From NCBI RefSeq assembly GCF_019797825.1, contig NZ_CP081855.1, positions 868,001 to 932,000 on the forward strand: a stretch of DNA of 64,000 nt, given 5' to 3'. Positions 33,864-43,640 of the stretch are shown here, in pieces. The stretch comes from Limosilactobacillus panis. GTDB lineage: Bacteria; Bacillota; Bacilli; Lactobacillales; Lactobacillaceae. Within the stretch, counting starts at the first letter, position 1, and each line of letters begins with the position of its first letter. The notes under the pieces are model-generated. The model worked only from the letters and a program-made list of their open reading frames with translations. It made no database searches and had not been told where the DNA came from. A program made the position numbers and the translations under genes.

Positions 33864-35675
33864 ATGGCAAGCGATTATCTTGAACACAAATTAGCATTAC
33901 TGCCGGATAAGCCCGGCTGTTATTTGATGAAGAACATCAATGGACAGATTATTTACGTTGGCAAGGCCAAGAATCTGAAAAATCGGGTTCGCTCCTATTT
34001 TAAAAGTAGCCACACGGGTAAGGTTGCTAAAATGGTTTCTGAAGTTGCCGACTTTGAAACCATTATTACATCGACCAATAAAGAATCTTTCCTGCTGGAA
34101 ATTACCCTGATTCAAAAACACCAACCCTATTTCAATATCAAACTTAAACGGGGGACGGGGTACCCATACATTAAAATTACCAATGAGCGCGACCCCCAGG
34201 TTAAAATCGTCAGCAAAATCAAGAAGGACGGGGCCTACTACTTCGGACCTTACCCTAACGTCTATGCAGCGGAAGAAACGGTTAATTTTATCCAAAAGGT
34301 CTACCCGCTGCGGCGGTGTAACGGCTACCAAGGACGGCCGTGCCTGTACTACCATATGGGGCAGTGCCTCGGGGCCTGCTTTAAAAAGGTTCCCCAAGAA
34401 GAGTACGACCGGCAAATCAAGAAGATTAAGTCCTTCTTGAACGGTAACACCGCGACAGTCAAACGGCAGTTGACGGAAAAGATGGATAAGGCTGCGGCAG
34501 CCCTCGAATTTGAGCGGGCAGCGGAAATCCGCGACCAAATTCACTACATTGAAGTCACAGTTGAAAAACAGAAGATTATTTCCAACGACAAGACTCCGCG
34601 GGACCTATTTAACTTTTACATGGATAAGGGGTGGCTATCGATTCAGGTCTTCTTCATTCGTCAGGCGCGGTTGATGAAGCGGGAAAAGCGGCTCTTTCCC
34701 GTGGTCGATACGGCGATTGAAGAAATGACCAGCTTCATCCTTCAGTTTTATAACCGGCGAAATAATATCTTGCCTAAGGAAATTCTCCTTCCCAAGGGCC
34801 TCCCCAATAAGGAAATCAGTGAAATCCTCGGGGTGCCGGTCCGGACCCCCAAGCGGGGCGAAAAACGTGACCTAATGGCGATGGCGGCAGAGAACGCCCG
34901 CCTGGTCCTTGACGAAAAATTCCGCCTTTTAGAAATGGATAAGGGGAAGACGACGGGCGCCATGAAAGAGATTACTGACGCCCTCGGGTTACCGGTTGGC
35001 CACAAGATTGAGGCCTTTGACCACTCCCACATCCAAGGAGCCGACCCAGTGAGTGCGATGGTTGTATTCATCGACGGGGAACCGGCAAAGAAGCTCTATC
35101 GTAAGTATAAGCTCAAGACGGTCATTAACCATGCGGATGAGGCCGCTAGTACCCGGGAAGTAATCAGGCGGCGCTACAGTCGCCTTTTGCGTGAAAATAA
35201 GCCAATGCCGGATATGATCTTCATGGATGGTGGCGATATCCAAATGAACGCTGTTAAGGACGTCTTAGAAAACGAACTTGACCTGGATATTCCGGTTGTG
35301 GGAATGGTCAAAAACGACAAGCACAAGACCGCGGACCTCTTGTTTGGTGATGAGGACCAGCATGTCAACCTGGACCCCCGAAGTCAGGGCTTTTACCTGG
35401 TTCAGCGGATTCAAGATGAAGTCCACCGGTTCGCAATTACCTTCCACCGAAATGTTCATACCAAGCACTCCTTGAGTTCTCGTTTGGACGAGATTAAGGG
35501 GGTTGGCCCGCGGACCCGAACGAAGTTGTTAAAGAAATACGGTTCGGTGACCAAAATTGCCCAGGCTTCAGTTGATGAGATTCATTCTCTGGGTATTAAC
35601 CGGCCGACCGCCCAACTGATTAAGGTTTCCCTTCAAAAGAACGCAGAAGTGGCGAAGGGAAGCAGTCACAATTGA
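33864..35675 (+). CDS. uvrC: Excinuclease ABC subunit C
   Basis: Makes both cuts in nucleotide excision repair with UvrB. About 603 residues: N-terminal GIY-YIG domain ('PGCYLMKN', 'IIYVGKAKNLKNRV'), Cys-rich linker ('CLYYHMGQCLGAC'), UVR domain near 200-235, the RNase H-like endonuclease domain ('DHSHIQGADPVSAMVVF', 'FMDGGDIQ') and C-terminal helix-hairpin-helix ('LDEIKGVGPRTRTKLL'). Two ATGs in a row (33861, 33864); the second is better spaced from GGAGGG. Confidence 0.96.
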   Translation: MASDYLEHKLALLPDKPGCYLMKNINGQIIYVGKAKNLKNRVRSYFKSSHTGKVAKMVSEVADFETIITSTNKESFLLEITLIQKHQPYFNIKLKRGTGYPYIKITNERDPQVKIVSKIKKDGAYYFGPYPNVYAAEETVNFIQKVYPLRRCNGYQGRPCLYYHMGQCLGACFKKVPQEEYDRQIKKIKSFLNGNTATVKRQLTEKMDKAAAALEFERAAEIRDQIHYIEVTVEKQKIISNDKTPRDLFNFYMDKGWLSIQVFFIRQARLMKREKRLFPVVDTAIEEMTSFILQFYNRRNNILPKEILLPKGLPNKEISEILGVPVRTPKRGEKRDLMAMAAENARLVLDEKFRLLEMDKGKTTGAMKEITDALGLPVGHKIEAFDHSHIQGADPVSAMVVFIDGEPAKKLYRKYKLKTVINHADEAASTREVIRRRYSRLLRENKPMPDMIFMDGGDIQMNAVKDVLENELDLDIPVVGMVKNDKHKTADLLFGDEDQHVNLDPRSQGFYLVQRIQDEVHRFAITFHRNVHTKHSLSSRLDEIKGVGPRTRTKLLKKYGSVTKIAQASVDEIHSLGINRPTAQLIKVSLQKNAEVAKGSSHN

Positions 35676-35741
35676 TTTTGACGGTCCCTCATTTTTAAAA
35701 TATACTAGGTAGTATATAGATTACAGATCGGAGAAATAAAC

Positions 35742-37064
35742 ATGAATACCTTTGTAGATCAAATCAAGATTGAAGCACATGCCGGTAAGGGTGGCGACGG
35801 AATGGTAGCCTTCCGCCGGGAAAAGTACGTTCCTAATGGTGGCCCAGCCGGTGGTGACGGCGGTCGCGGCGGAAGTATTATTTTAAAAGTCGACGAGGGG
35901 TTACGGACCCTGATGGACTTTCGTTACCACCGGATTTTTAAAGCCAAAAATGGCGGTAACGGGATGAATAAGCAGATGACGGGGCCAAGCGCTGAAAATA
36001 CGGTCATTGCTGTACCTCAGGGGACGACTGTTCGGGACCTTGATACTGGGGAAATCATTGGTGACCTGGTGGAAAAGGGTCAAGAATTGGTAATTGCCAA
36101 GGGCGGTCGTGGCGGTCGCGGTAATATCCACTTCGCTAGTGCCAAGAATCCCGCACCGGAGATTGCCGAAAACGGTGAACCCGGTGAGGACCGCTACCTG
36201 GAATTGGAACTGAAGATGCTGGCCGACGTAGGCTTGATTGGCTTTCCATCCGTTGGTAAATCGACCCTCTTATCGGTAGTTACTGGTGCAAAGCCCAAAA
36301 TTGCGTCCTATGAATTTACCACCCTGGTCCCGAACCTGGGAATGGTTATGCTGCCTGATGGTCGGGACTTCGCTATGGCTGATATGCCCGGACTAATTGA
36401 GGGCGCTTCAAAGGGGATTGGCTTGGGACTCCAGTTCTTAAGGCATATTGAACGGACGCGGGTCCTTCTGCACCTGGTTGACATGAGTAGCGAGGACGCG
36501 GATCAGGGAATTGCTCGCTTCCGCCAAATTAACCACGAGCTGGCTAACTATGATCCAGAACTGTTAAAGCGTCCCCAGATCGTGGTCGCTACCAAGATGG
36601 ATATGCCAAACGCGGAAAAGAACTTGGCACATTTTAAGGCTCAGTTAGCAACGGACGATACGCTGGAAGAAACTCCCCGGGTCTTTCCAATTTCGGCGGT
36701 TAAGCACCAGGGGATCCAACAGCTGATGCAACTGACGGCCGACCTCTTAGACCAGACGCCGGCATTTGACAGCGAGAGTCATGATGAAAAACTTACTCCT
36801 AAGTATGAAGCGGCCGGGAAGGAGTACAAAGAAGATAAGGAGCCAGCCTTCACGATCAGTCGGGACGAAGACGGCACCTGGGTCCTTGGTGGTACTAAGT
36901 TACTCCATCTCTTTGATATGACGGACCTTAATCACGAGCAAAGTCAGCTACGGTTTGCCCGGCAAATGCGGCAGATGGGGGTTGACGATGCCCTCCGTGA
37001 ACGTGGGGTTAAGGATGGCGACCTGGTAAGGATCAGAAAGTTTGTCTTTGAATTTATTCAGTAA
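35742..37064 (+). CDS. obgE: GTPase ObgE/CgtA
   Basis: A 440-residue 50S-associated GTPase that links ribosome assembly with stress. Gly-rich Obg domain (1-158; '[12 protein letters not shown]', '[10 protein letters not shown]'), G domain with '[11 protein letters not shown]', '[10 protein letters not shown]' and 'TKMDM', and a C-terminal OCT domain typical of Gram-positives. Strong RBS GGAG. The next gene starts 27 nt after its stop. Confidence 0.96.
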   Translation: MNTFVDQIKIEAHAGKGGDGMVAFRREKYVPNGGPAGGDGGRGGSIILKVDEGLRTLMDFRYHRIFKAKNGGNGMNKQMTGPSAENTVIAVPQGTTVRDLDTGEIIGDLVEKGQELVIAKGGRGGRGNIHFASAKNPAPEIAENGEPGEDRYLELELKMLADVGLIGFPSVGKSTLLSVVTGAKPKIASYEFTTLVPNLGMVMLPDGRDFAMADMPGLIEGASKGIGLGLQFLRHIERTRVLLHLVDMSSEDADQGIARFRQINHELANYDPELLKRPQIVVATKMDMPNAEKNLAHFKAQLATDDTLEETPRVFPISAVKHQGIQQLMQLTADLLDQTPAFDSESHDEKLTPKYEAAGKEYKEDKEPAFTISRDEDGTWVLGGTKLLHLFDMTDLNHEQSQLRFARQMRQMGVDDALRERGVKDGDLVRIRKFVFEFIQ

Positions 37065-37091
37065 TTGTGTGTTCAGAAGGTAGGGAATATA

Positions 37092-38021
37092 ATGCAACTT
37101 GAATTTTTAGGAACTGGCGCGGGATCGCCAAGTAAACAGCGGAATGTATCTAGTGTGGCACTACGGCTACTGGAAGAACGCAACGCAATATGGTTATTCG
37201 ACTGTGGTGAGGCCACCCAGCACCAAATCCTGTCAACAACGATTCGCCCACGGAAGATTGAGAAAATCTTTATCACCCACCTGCATGGTGACCATATCTT
37301 TGGCCTTCCTGGTTTATTGAGTTCGCGCTCCTTTCAAGGAGGGCACGAGCCCTTGACCGTTTATGGGCCAGTGGGGATTAAGCGTTTTGTGGTGACGGCA
37401 TTACAGGTCAGTGAATCGCGGCTAAGCTACCCCCTTCACTTTGTGGAAATTGACCACGAAGGGGAAGTCTTTAACGACGGTAGTTTTAAAGTGATTGCAA
37501 AAAAGTTGGACCATAAAGTTGCCTGCTATGGCTACCGGGTTGTTGAAAAGAACCATCCCGGCGAACTTCAGGTTGCTAAACTGCGGGAGATGAACATTCC
37601 ATCTGGTCCAATCTACGGTCAGTTGAAGGCCGGCAAGACGGTTACCCTAGATGATGGGCGTATTCTTGATGGCCATGATTTCATCGGTAACCCTCAAAAG
37701 GGCAGAATTGTTGCTATCCTTGGTGATACGCGGAAGACAGCTAACGCGGTGACCCTTGCTCAAGATGCTGATGTTCTGGTCCACGAGAGCACGTTTGCCA
37801 AGGGGGAGGACAAAATGGCTAAAAACTACTACCATTCGACCAGTCTCCAAGCAGCGGAAATCGCCAAAAAGGCAGGGGCAAAGCGGTTGCTGTTGAACCA
37901 TATTTCGGCCCGCTACACCGGCAAAGCGGCCTACCAGCTGGCCTACCAGGTCCGGGATGTATTCCCGAATACACGAGTAGTCAACGATTTTGATATCATC
38001 GACATTCCATTTAATAAATAA
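37092..38021 (+). CDS. rnz: Ribonuclease Z
   Basis: tRNA 3'-end processing endonuclease of the metallo-beta-lactamase fold (309 aa). '[16 protein letters not shown]' at the start, zinc motif '[13 protein letters not shown]', 'ILGDTRKT' and C-terminal 'NHISARYTG'. An in-frame extension reaches back to 37065, but AAGGTAGGG precedes the ATG at 37092 and gives the normal family start 'MQLEFLGTG'. Confidence 0.95.
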   Translation: MQLEFLGTGAGSPSKQRNVSSVALRLLEERNAIWLFDCGEATQHQILSTTIRPRKIEKIFITHLHGDHIFGLPGLLSSRSFQGGHEPLTVYGPVGIKRFVVTALQVSESRLSYPLHFVEIDHEGEVFNDGSFKVIAKKLDHKVACYGYRVVEKNHPGELQVAKLREMNIPSGPIYGQLKAGKTVTLDDGRILDGHDFIGNPQKGRIVAILGDTRKTANAVTLAQDADVLVHESTFAKGEDKMAKNYYHSTSLQAAEIAKKAGAKRLLLNHISARYTGKAAYQLAYQVRDVFPNTRVVNDFDIIDIPFNK

Positions 38022-38034
38022 AGGGGCGGTTGCA

Positions 38035-38868
38035 ATGATGAGAAGAGTGAAAACTTTACGTTTCCTAAGAAACGAGGTGGTTTTAATCACCGGAGGTTCC
38101 AGTGGAATTGGCAAGGCGTTGGCATTAGAAGCCGCCCAGCGGGGAGCAATTGTGGTAGTAACTGCCCGCAATAAGGAAAGGGTTTCCGCGGTTGCCAAAC
38201 AGTGTCTCCTACTCTCTGGTCGGCCGGCATTTGCCTACCAAATGGACGTGACTTCGCCCGATGAAATCGATGCGGTCCTTAATAAAATCTCCCACCAAAT
38301 TGGGGGCATCGACGTCTTGGTCAACTCAGCCGGATTGGGGAAGTTCGCTCCGGCTGCTAGTCAGTCCTACAAGACGTTGAAGGGAATGAACGAAGTTAAC
38401 CTGCTGGCTTTGATGTACATCAGTCGCTGTGTTGCCAAGCAGATGATGAACCAGGGTTATGGAGCCATTATTAACTTAGGATCGGCGGACGGTAAGATCC
38501 CGACGCCCAACAGTGCGGTATACTCCGCTACTAAGGCTGGGGTTATTCAGTTTGATAATGTCTTGCGGATGGAAGTGGCTGACTACGGCGTTCAGGTTCT
38601 GACGGTTAATCCTGGACCGGTTAATACGCCGTTCTTTGATAAGGCAGACCACAATGGCAACTACCGTAGTCACTTACCAAAGTGGATGTTTATTTCGGCG
38701 GATGAGCTTGCCCGGCGGGTATGGAACAACGTCGGATACAAGACGCGAGAAATCAATGTTCCCAGCTATGTTTCCTACCTTGGCTGGGCATACCAAGTCT
38801 TCCCTGGCCTAGGCGACTGGGCAATTAAGAAGTTCTTTGATTTCCAACAAAACAAGCAAGAGCTGTAA
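38035..38868 (+). CDS. Short-chain dehydrogenase/reductase, YqjQ-like
   Basis: A 277-residue NAD(P)-dependent SDR. Cofactor motif 'TGGSSGIGKA', 'NSAGLG' in place of NNAG, catalytic Ser/Tyr/Lys with 'YSATKAG', and 'NPGPVNTPFF'. The C-terminal end has an amphipathic stretch. The substrate is unknown. Position after rnz is conserved in relatives. Two adjacent ATGs (38035 and 38038) follow GGGGCGG; the choice is arbitrary. Confidence 0.85.
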   Translation: MMRRVKTLRFLRNEVVLITGGSSGIGKALALEAAQRGAIVVVTARNKERVSAVAKQCLLLSGRPAFAYQMDVTSPDEIDAVLNKISHQIGGIDVLVNSAGLGKFAPAASQSYKTLKGMNEVNLLALMYISRCVAKQMMNQGYGAIINLGSADGKIPTPNSAVYSATKAGVIQFDNVLRMEVADYGVQVLTVNPGPVNTPFFDKADHNGNYRSHLPKWMFISADELARRVWNNVGYKTREINVPSYVSYLGWAYQVFPGLGDWAIKKFFDFQQNKQEL

Positions 38869-38890
38869 TTAATACCCGGATGCGGACGAT

Positions 38891-38961
38891 GGCGGTGCAA
38901 CTGCCTGAGACGTGAAGGGAAAGGACAAAGGCAGTGGAAGAACACCGCCTTTTATTATTTT
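38891..38961 (+). terminator. Two-tier terminator
   Basis: GGCGGTG pairs with CACCGCC over a 45-nt insert that has its own CTGCCT/AGGCAG stem; TTTTATTATTTT follows. Unusually large for a terminator, so other roles are possible. Confidence 0.65.
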
Positions 38962-38984
38962 CTGGATAGATGTGAGGGATAGAA

Positions 38985-41294
38985 ATGATTAATTCACATT
39001 ATGCTTGGCAACTTCAGCCAGTGGCGGATGAGAAGGTCCGCCATGATTTAAGCAGTCAGCTACATGTTTCGCCGACCATGGCGCAGTTACTTGCTAACCG
39101 GGGCCTAAAAGAAGCTGATGCTGCACAGGCCTTTCTTCAGCCCGACCTGCAGACGGTTCACGATTCCCACCAGTTGCATGACATGGACAAGGCGGTTGAG
39201 CGGATTGAACAGGCGATTGCGGCAAACGAAAAGATAACCGTTTACGGCGACTATGATGCTGATGGGATAACAAGTACCGCGGTCATGTACGAAGCCTTAA
39301 ACGAAATTGGGGCAAACGTTGACTACTATATTCCGGATCGCTTTAAGGATGGTTACGGGCCCAATGCAGACGCCTACCAACGCATCATTACGGCTGGCAC
39401 AAAGCTCATTATCACGGTTGACAATGGGGTCAGTGGAAAAGACGTGATCGACAACGCAATGGTCCAGGGGGTTGATGTGGTGGTGACTGACCACCACGAG
39501 CTCCCGAGGGAACTACCAAACGCGGTCGCCATCGTCCATCCCCGCTATCCCGGGAGCAATTACCCCTTTCCTGACCTATCGGGAGTGGGAGTGGCCTTTA
39601 AAGTGGTTTGGGCCTTGCAGGATGAATTTCCGGAAGAAATGCTGGACCTTTTGGCAATTGGTGAAATTGCCGACGTTGTGAGCGTGACCGATGAAAACCG
39701 GGCCCTGATTGGGGCCGGTATCCAACTTCTGCGTCAGGGGATGCGTCCCGGCATTCACGCCCTCCTGCAAGCGGCAGGGGTGAATGAAGCACAGCTGACC
39801 TCCACCGACATTGGTTTTACGATTGCCCCCCGTCTTAATGCGCTGGGCCGTATTGCCGATGCTAATGCCGGGGTCGAACTACTGACAACCGTTGACGAGC
39901 AAACAGGTAGCCGGCTTGCCCAGCAGGTTGAAGCGGCGAATCAGAAACGACGCGAACTGGTTGACCAAATTATGGGGGAAGCAAGTGCGCAGGCAGCCCA
40001 TGCACTAGATCAGCCGGTCCTTCTCTTGGTTGGTCATAACTGGCATCAAGGCGTCTTAGGGATTGTTGCTAGTCGAATCATGGACCAGACGGGGAAGCCA
40101 ACCATTGTTGCCAGTGCTAATGACGGGAGTGAAGTGGCCAAGGCTTCCGGGCGTAGTATCGCTGGCTTTAACCTCTTTGATGCCCTTGATCCTCATCGTG
40201 ACCTCTTAACGACTTTTGGGGGGCACCCCGCTGCTTGTGGCTTATCCTTTGAATTAAGTAAGACTGACGAACTGCGGGCGGCGTTGCTTGCGGAGGCGCA
40301 AAAGCAGCAATTTGATAGCCATAAACAAATTCCGTTGGTGGTTGATGCCCAGCTGCGGGCAGGGGATGTTAATGAGCAACTGTACCAGGAAATTCAAAAA
40401 CTCGGCCCCTTTGGCCCTGGTAATGAGGAACCCATTTTCGAATTTAATGATGTCCAGCCCAGTGACGTTCGCACGATGGGAAAAAACAATGACCACCTTA
40501 AGTTTTCCCTAAACGGTCAGGTGACCGTTGTTGCCTTTAACCAGGGAAAACTGGCACCAATCCTCGAGGGCCAAGGCGGCCAAGTTGACCTGGTTGCTAA
40601 GCTGAGTGTTAATGAATGGCAGGGGAAGCGGACAGTCCAGCTACTACTCACCGATATCCGTGTCCGGGGGACAGTTATCCTCGACCAGCGGACAAGCCAC
40701 CTGACCGCTAACCATTTTGGCCAAGCGGGCTTCTATGTTGTCGAAGATACTCGGTTACGGGAAAACATTGCACCTCACGTTGGGGACGGAAAAGCCCTAT
40801 CGATTGACCAGGCGGCCACGACTGACTTTGCTGGTAAGGCAGTGACGGTTGTTGATTGCCCAAAGAGCTTAGCGGCCTTTACCAAGATCTTCGAAAAGGA
40901 TAGCGCAAGCCCCGCCCTGGTTCGCCTATTACTGTTTGAAAACAACAGTGTTTATCTTGCCGGGCTCCCCACCCGGGATGACTTTGCCGCCCTTTACCGT
41001 TTTCTGGCTCGACAGGCAAATATCCAGTGGCCAGGCCAGCGGACAGCGGTTAGTCGTTATTTAAGAATTAATGAAGTTCGGTTAAATTTGATGATTAATG
41101 TGTTTTCTGAGGTAGGATTTGTTACAATTAGTAATGGTGTTTTAAACCTTGCCAAGAATACGCAAAAGGCCGATTTAAAACAAACGGACCACTATCAGGC
41201 GCAGCTTGCCCGTTACCAGGCTGAACAGACGCTCCTTTACAGTAATGCCGGAGCACTCGCCAAATGGGTTTTACAGTGCCTGAAGGAAGATTAA
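38985..41294 (+). CDS. recJ: Single-stranded-DNA-specific exonuclease RecJ
   Basis: 5'-3' exonuclease in recombination and repair (769 aa). DHH phosphoesterase motifs 'DYDADGITS', 'DNGVSG', 'TDHHELP' and 'HPRYPG', the DHHA1 motif 'GGHPAACGLSF', an OB-fold ssDNA-binding region and the extra C-terminal domain of Firmicutes RecJ. RBS GTGAGGGAT near the ATG. Followed 18 nt later by apt. Confidence 0.95.
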   Translation: MINSHYAWQLQPVADEKVRHDLSSQLHVSPTMAQLLANRGLKEADAAQAFLQPDLQTVHDSHQLHDMDKAVERIEQAIAANEKITVYGDYDADGITSTAVMYEALNEIGANVDYYIPDRFKDGYGPNADAYQRIITAGTKLIITVDNGVSGKDVIDNAMVQGVDVVVTDHHELPRELPNAVAIVHPRYPGSNYPFPDLSGVGVAFKVVWALQDEFPEEMLDLLAIGEIADVVSVTDENRALIGAGIQLLRQGMRPGIHALLQAAGVNEAQLTSTDIGFTIAPRLNALGRIADANAGVELLTTVDEQTGSRLAQQVEAANQKRRELVDQIMGEASAQAAHALDQPVLLLVGHNWHQGVLGIVASRIMDQTGKPTIVASANDGSEVAKASGRSIAGFNLFDALDPHRDLLTTFGGHPAACGLSFELSKTDELRAALLAEAQKQQFDSHKQIPLVVDAQLRAGDVNEQLYQEIQKLGPFGPGNEEPIFEFNDVQPSDVRTMGKNNDHLKFSLNGQVTVVAFNQGKLAPILEGQGGQVDLVAKLSVNEWQGKRTVQLLLTDIRVRGTVILDQRTSHLTANHFGQAGFYVVEDTRLRENIAPHVGDGKALSIDQAATTDFAGKAVTVVDCPKSLAAFTKIFEKDSASPALVRLLLFENNSVYLAGLPTRDDFAALYRFLARQANIQWPGQRTAVSRYLRINEVRLNLMINVFSEVGFVTISNGVLNLAKNTQKADLKQTDHYQAQLARYQAEQTLLYSNAGALAKWVLQCLKED

Positions 41295-41312
41295 AGGAGA
41301 TATTTTCTGGTT

Positions 41313-41831
41313 ATGACTTTAGACCTTTATAAATACGTTGCCAGTATCCCAGATTATCCAGAAAAGGGGATTATCTACCGGGATATTTTACCGTTGATGG
41401 CAAATGGTGAAGCGTACAAGCAAGCAACTGATGAGTTGGTTGATTACGCCAAAAATAAGAATGTTGATATGGTCGTAGGCCCTGAGGCCCGTGGCTTTAT
41501 CGTTGGTTGCCCAATTGCCCGTGAATTAGGTGTTGGTTTTGCACCGGCACGGAAGAAGGGGAAGCTACCTCGCAAAGCAATCAGTGCTAGTTACACCTTG
41601 GAGTACGGAAGTGCAACCTTGCAGATGGAATACGATTCAATTAAACCAGGACAACGGGTTCTCGTTGTCGATGACCTGCTGGCGACTGGTGGGACTATTT
41701 CCGCGACAATCAAGATGGTTGAAGAAATGGGCGGAATTGTCGTTGGCTGTGCTTTCTTGATTGAGTTGAAAGCTCTTCATGGACGTGAAAAGGTTAAGGA
41801 CTACGACGTTAAGGCACTGATGGAATTTTAA
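41313..41831 (+). CDS. apt: Adenine phosphoribosyltransferase
   Basis: Makes AMP from adenine and PRPP (purine salvage). The 172-residue protein shows '[13 protein letters not shown]', '[10 protein letters not shown]', 'RKKGKLP' and the PRPP-binding '[13 protein letters not shown]'. AAGGAGAT lies about 12 nt before the ATG. recJ-apt adjacency is conserved in many Firmicutes. Confidence 0.96.
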   Translation: MTLDLYKYVASIPDYPEKGIIYRDILPLMANGEAYKQATDELVDYAKNKNVDMVVGPEARGFIVGCPIARELGVGFAPARKKGKLPRKAISASYTLEYGSATLQMEYDSIKPGQRVLVVDDLLATGGTISATIKMVEEMGGIVVGCAFLIELKALHGREKVKDYDVKALMEF

Positions 41832-41837
41832 AAATAG

Positions 41838-41871
41838 AGGGTGAGGCATCACAGTCACACCCTTATTTTTA
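41838..41871 (+). terminator. Terminator of recJ-apt
   Basis: AGGGTG pairs with CACCCT over a 14-nt loop, then TATTTTTAT. Confidence 0.7.
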
Positions 41872-41901
41872 TATCAAGGATATTTGAAAAGGAGTTTAAC
41901 A

Positions 41902-42498
41902 ATGATCTTTTTGGTTATTTTTGGCGGCCTGATGTTGATTCTCGGTGGCTTCTATTTAGCAAACTCATGGCAACGTTACCGTGAATGGAAGTCGGGAACG
42001 GTTATTGTTGTTTTGAGTCTAATTGCCGTGATTTTTGGGACAATTAATCTGCCGGTCTTTAAGGGGCATCAACAGGTTTCAAACCAATCTAGTTCTTCAA
42101 GTCAACAGGTTAGTCAGAGCAGTTTTTCGAATGGCTTCAGCACAATCAATGGTGGTCAGCAGGGGAGTCCTAACCACCAAATGGCTGTTTTGCGTCAGCT
42201 TCAAAAAGGGTATTCCAAGTTAGGAACGGTTTCGTTTAACAAGGAGAACAATACTTATACGATCAAACCAACGGCGGACAATACGGTTCAAGCCGTCAAG
42301 GCAATCGTAAGTGACCCTAGCCAGGCTAGTCAGATGGGGTGGTCAAACTTGACCAATTCGATCAAGAAGAATTCCAGCCAGGTTTCGACTGCTTTGAATG
42401 GTGATTACACGATTCGAATTGTTAACCCAGACAACACTGACCAGGCGGTTTATAGTGCCAAAAATGGTAAGACCACCTATAATATTGCAGATAATTAA
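41902..42498 (+). CDS. Membrane protein of unknown function, 198 aa
   Basis: Two transmembrane helices near the N-terminus ('IFLVIFGGLMLILGGFYLA', 'VIVVLSLIAVIFGTINL'), then a Ser/Gln linker ('SSSSSQQVSQSS') and an about 120-residue outer domain rich in Asn, Ser and Thr. Not recognised. An upstream TTG (41884) overlaps the ribosome binding site AAGGAG; the ATG at 41902 is better. It probably senses or modifies something at the cell surface, but that is only inference from topology. Confidence 0.7.
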   Translation: MIFLVIFGGLMLILGGFYLANSWQRYREWKSGTVIVVLSLIAVIFGTINLPVFKGHQQVSNQSSSSSQQVSQSSFSNGFSTINGGQQGSPNHQMAVLRQLQKGYSKLGTVSFNKENNTYTIKPTADNTVQAVKAIVSDPSQASQMGWSNLTNSIKKNSSQVSTALNGDYTIRIVNPDNTDQAVYSAKNGKTTYNIADN

Positions 42499-42570
42499 CT
42501 AGACACGGGATTTTTAAGGAGACCACTTTACCTTTCAGGGCTTATCTGATACAATATAGAAGTTGACGAT

Positions 42571-42659
42571 GGAGAGTTGGCAGAGTGGTAATGCACCGGA
42601 CTCGAAATCCGGCGAACCCGTGTAGAGCGGGCGCGCAGGTTCAAATCCTGTACTCTCCT
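42571..42659 (+). tRNA. tRNA-Ser (CGA)
   Basis: Acceptor GGAGAGT pairs with ACTCTCC; the D-arm has GCA..TGC; the anticodon stem CCGGA/TCCGG encloses loop CTCGAAA with anticodon CGA; the long variable arm CCCG/CGGG is that of a class II tRNA; the T-arm has GTTCAAATC. The CCA end is not encoded. The base after the acceptor (discriminator) is T. Confidence 0.95.
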
Positions 42660-42691
42660 TTATATATAAAAAATGTGGAAACACAGAAAAA

Positions 42692-42728
42692 CACGAACCT
42701 TTTAATATTAAGGGTTCGTGCTTTTTAT
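42692..42728 (+). terminator. Terminator downstream of tRNA-Ser
   Basis: CACGAACC pairs with GGTTCGTG over a 12-13 nt loop, followed by CTTTTTATT. Confidence 0.82.
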
Positions 42729-42928
42729 TAGGTATGAAGAAACATTATAAAGATAAAGTTGGTGCACGGAATGGGCAAATTTACTTAAATCGTACATCAA
42801 AATGCTACTAACTTATGTAGTTTGAAGGCTTTCAGAACCTTAACAGTTACTATTCTGTAATAGATATTAGTCATGGTAGTAGCGTTACGGTACGGTTATT
42901 CTTAGATCAAATCAAAAGCAGGAGCACT
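42729..42928. other. Gene-free stretch between tRNA-Ser and rnhA
   Basis: 200 nt without a convincing gene. A 25-codon ORF (from an ATG at 42734) has no ribosome binding site and is not recognised. The stretch is more A/T-rich than its flanks and could be a residue of an element that used the tRNA as a target, but no repeat of the tRNA end is seen. The end holds the rnhA RBS (GCAGGAGCAC). Confidence 0.4.
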
Positions 42929-43636
42929 ATGGCAAAAAAATATTACGTCGTAAAAGAAGGTCGTCAGCCGGGAATATACAATTCATGGCCGGCGTGTCAA
43001 AAACAAGTAAGTGGCTACGCTGGTGCAGTTTACCGGGGCTTTTCGACTTTAAGTGAAGCGCAGGCTTGGCTCGCGGCCCCATCTAAACGGTCAATGCGGC
43101 AACCTGAACAGATGCAGTTAGCGTTGGGGGACCAACAAGAAACTACCGACCAGCCTGAAGTCCGCTTGTACTCAGATGGTGGCTCACGTAACCACGGAAA
43201 CAAACTTGGTCAGCACGTCAAGCAAACTGACAAGGCTGCCTGGGCTTACCTCATTGAGGGCGCTGGTCGCCGGCTTACTGGAACTGGTGGTGAGTGGGGC
43301 AGTACCAATAACCGGATGGAGTTACTGGGGCTAATTAATGCCCTAAACAGACTTCTTGAACTTAGTTGGCAGGATAAAAAGATTGTGGCAACCCTCGACT
43401 CACATTACGTCTTGGACCCCATCATGAAGGGGTGGTTAAACGGTTGGCGGCGCCGTAACTGGCGGACCTCAACGGGCAAACCAGTCGCAAATCAGCAATT
43501 ATGGCAGGAAATCTTAGGCCTGTTACCGCGTTTCTCTGCGCTGCACTTTACCTGGACGAAGGGGCACGCCAACAACTCTGGTAACAACACGGTTGATGAA
43601 TTACTAAACAAAACGATGGATAAAATGGGGGAATAA
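42929..43636 (+). CDS. rnhA: Ribonuclease HI with N-terminal hybrid-binding domain
   Basis: Degrades RNA in RNA/DNA hybrids. The 235-residue protein has an N-terminal viroplasmin-type RNA/DNA-binding domain (1-46: 'KYYVVKEGRQPGIY', 'YRGFSTLSEAQAWL') and a C-terminal RNase H fold with the catalytic carboxylates in 'YSDGGS', 'NNRMEL', 'TLDSHYV' and 'NNTVDELLN'. Its stop is 4 nt before mvaS. Confidence 0.93.
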   Translation: MAKKYYVVKEGRQPGIYNSWPACQKQVSGYAGAVYRGFSTLSEAQAWLAAPSKRSMRQPEQMQLALGDQQETTDQPEVRLYSDGGSRNHGNKLGQHVKQTDKAAWAYLIEGAGRRLTGTGGEWGSTNNRMELLGLINALNRLLELSWQDKKIVATLDSHYVLDPIMKGWLNGWRRRNWRTSTGKPVANQQLWQEILGLLPRFSALHFTWTKGHANNSGNNTVDELLNKTMDKMGE

Positions 43637-43640
43637 TTGT

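Noticed and set aside
42734..42811. 25-codon ORF downstream of tRNA-Ser
   Set aside because: No ribosome binding site and no recognisable protein; kept only as part of the gene-free stretch.
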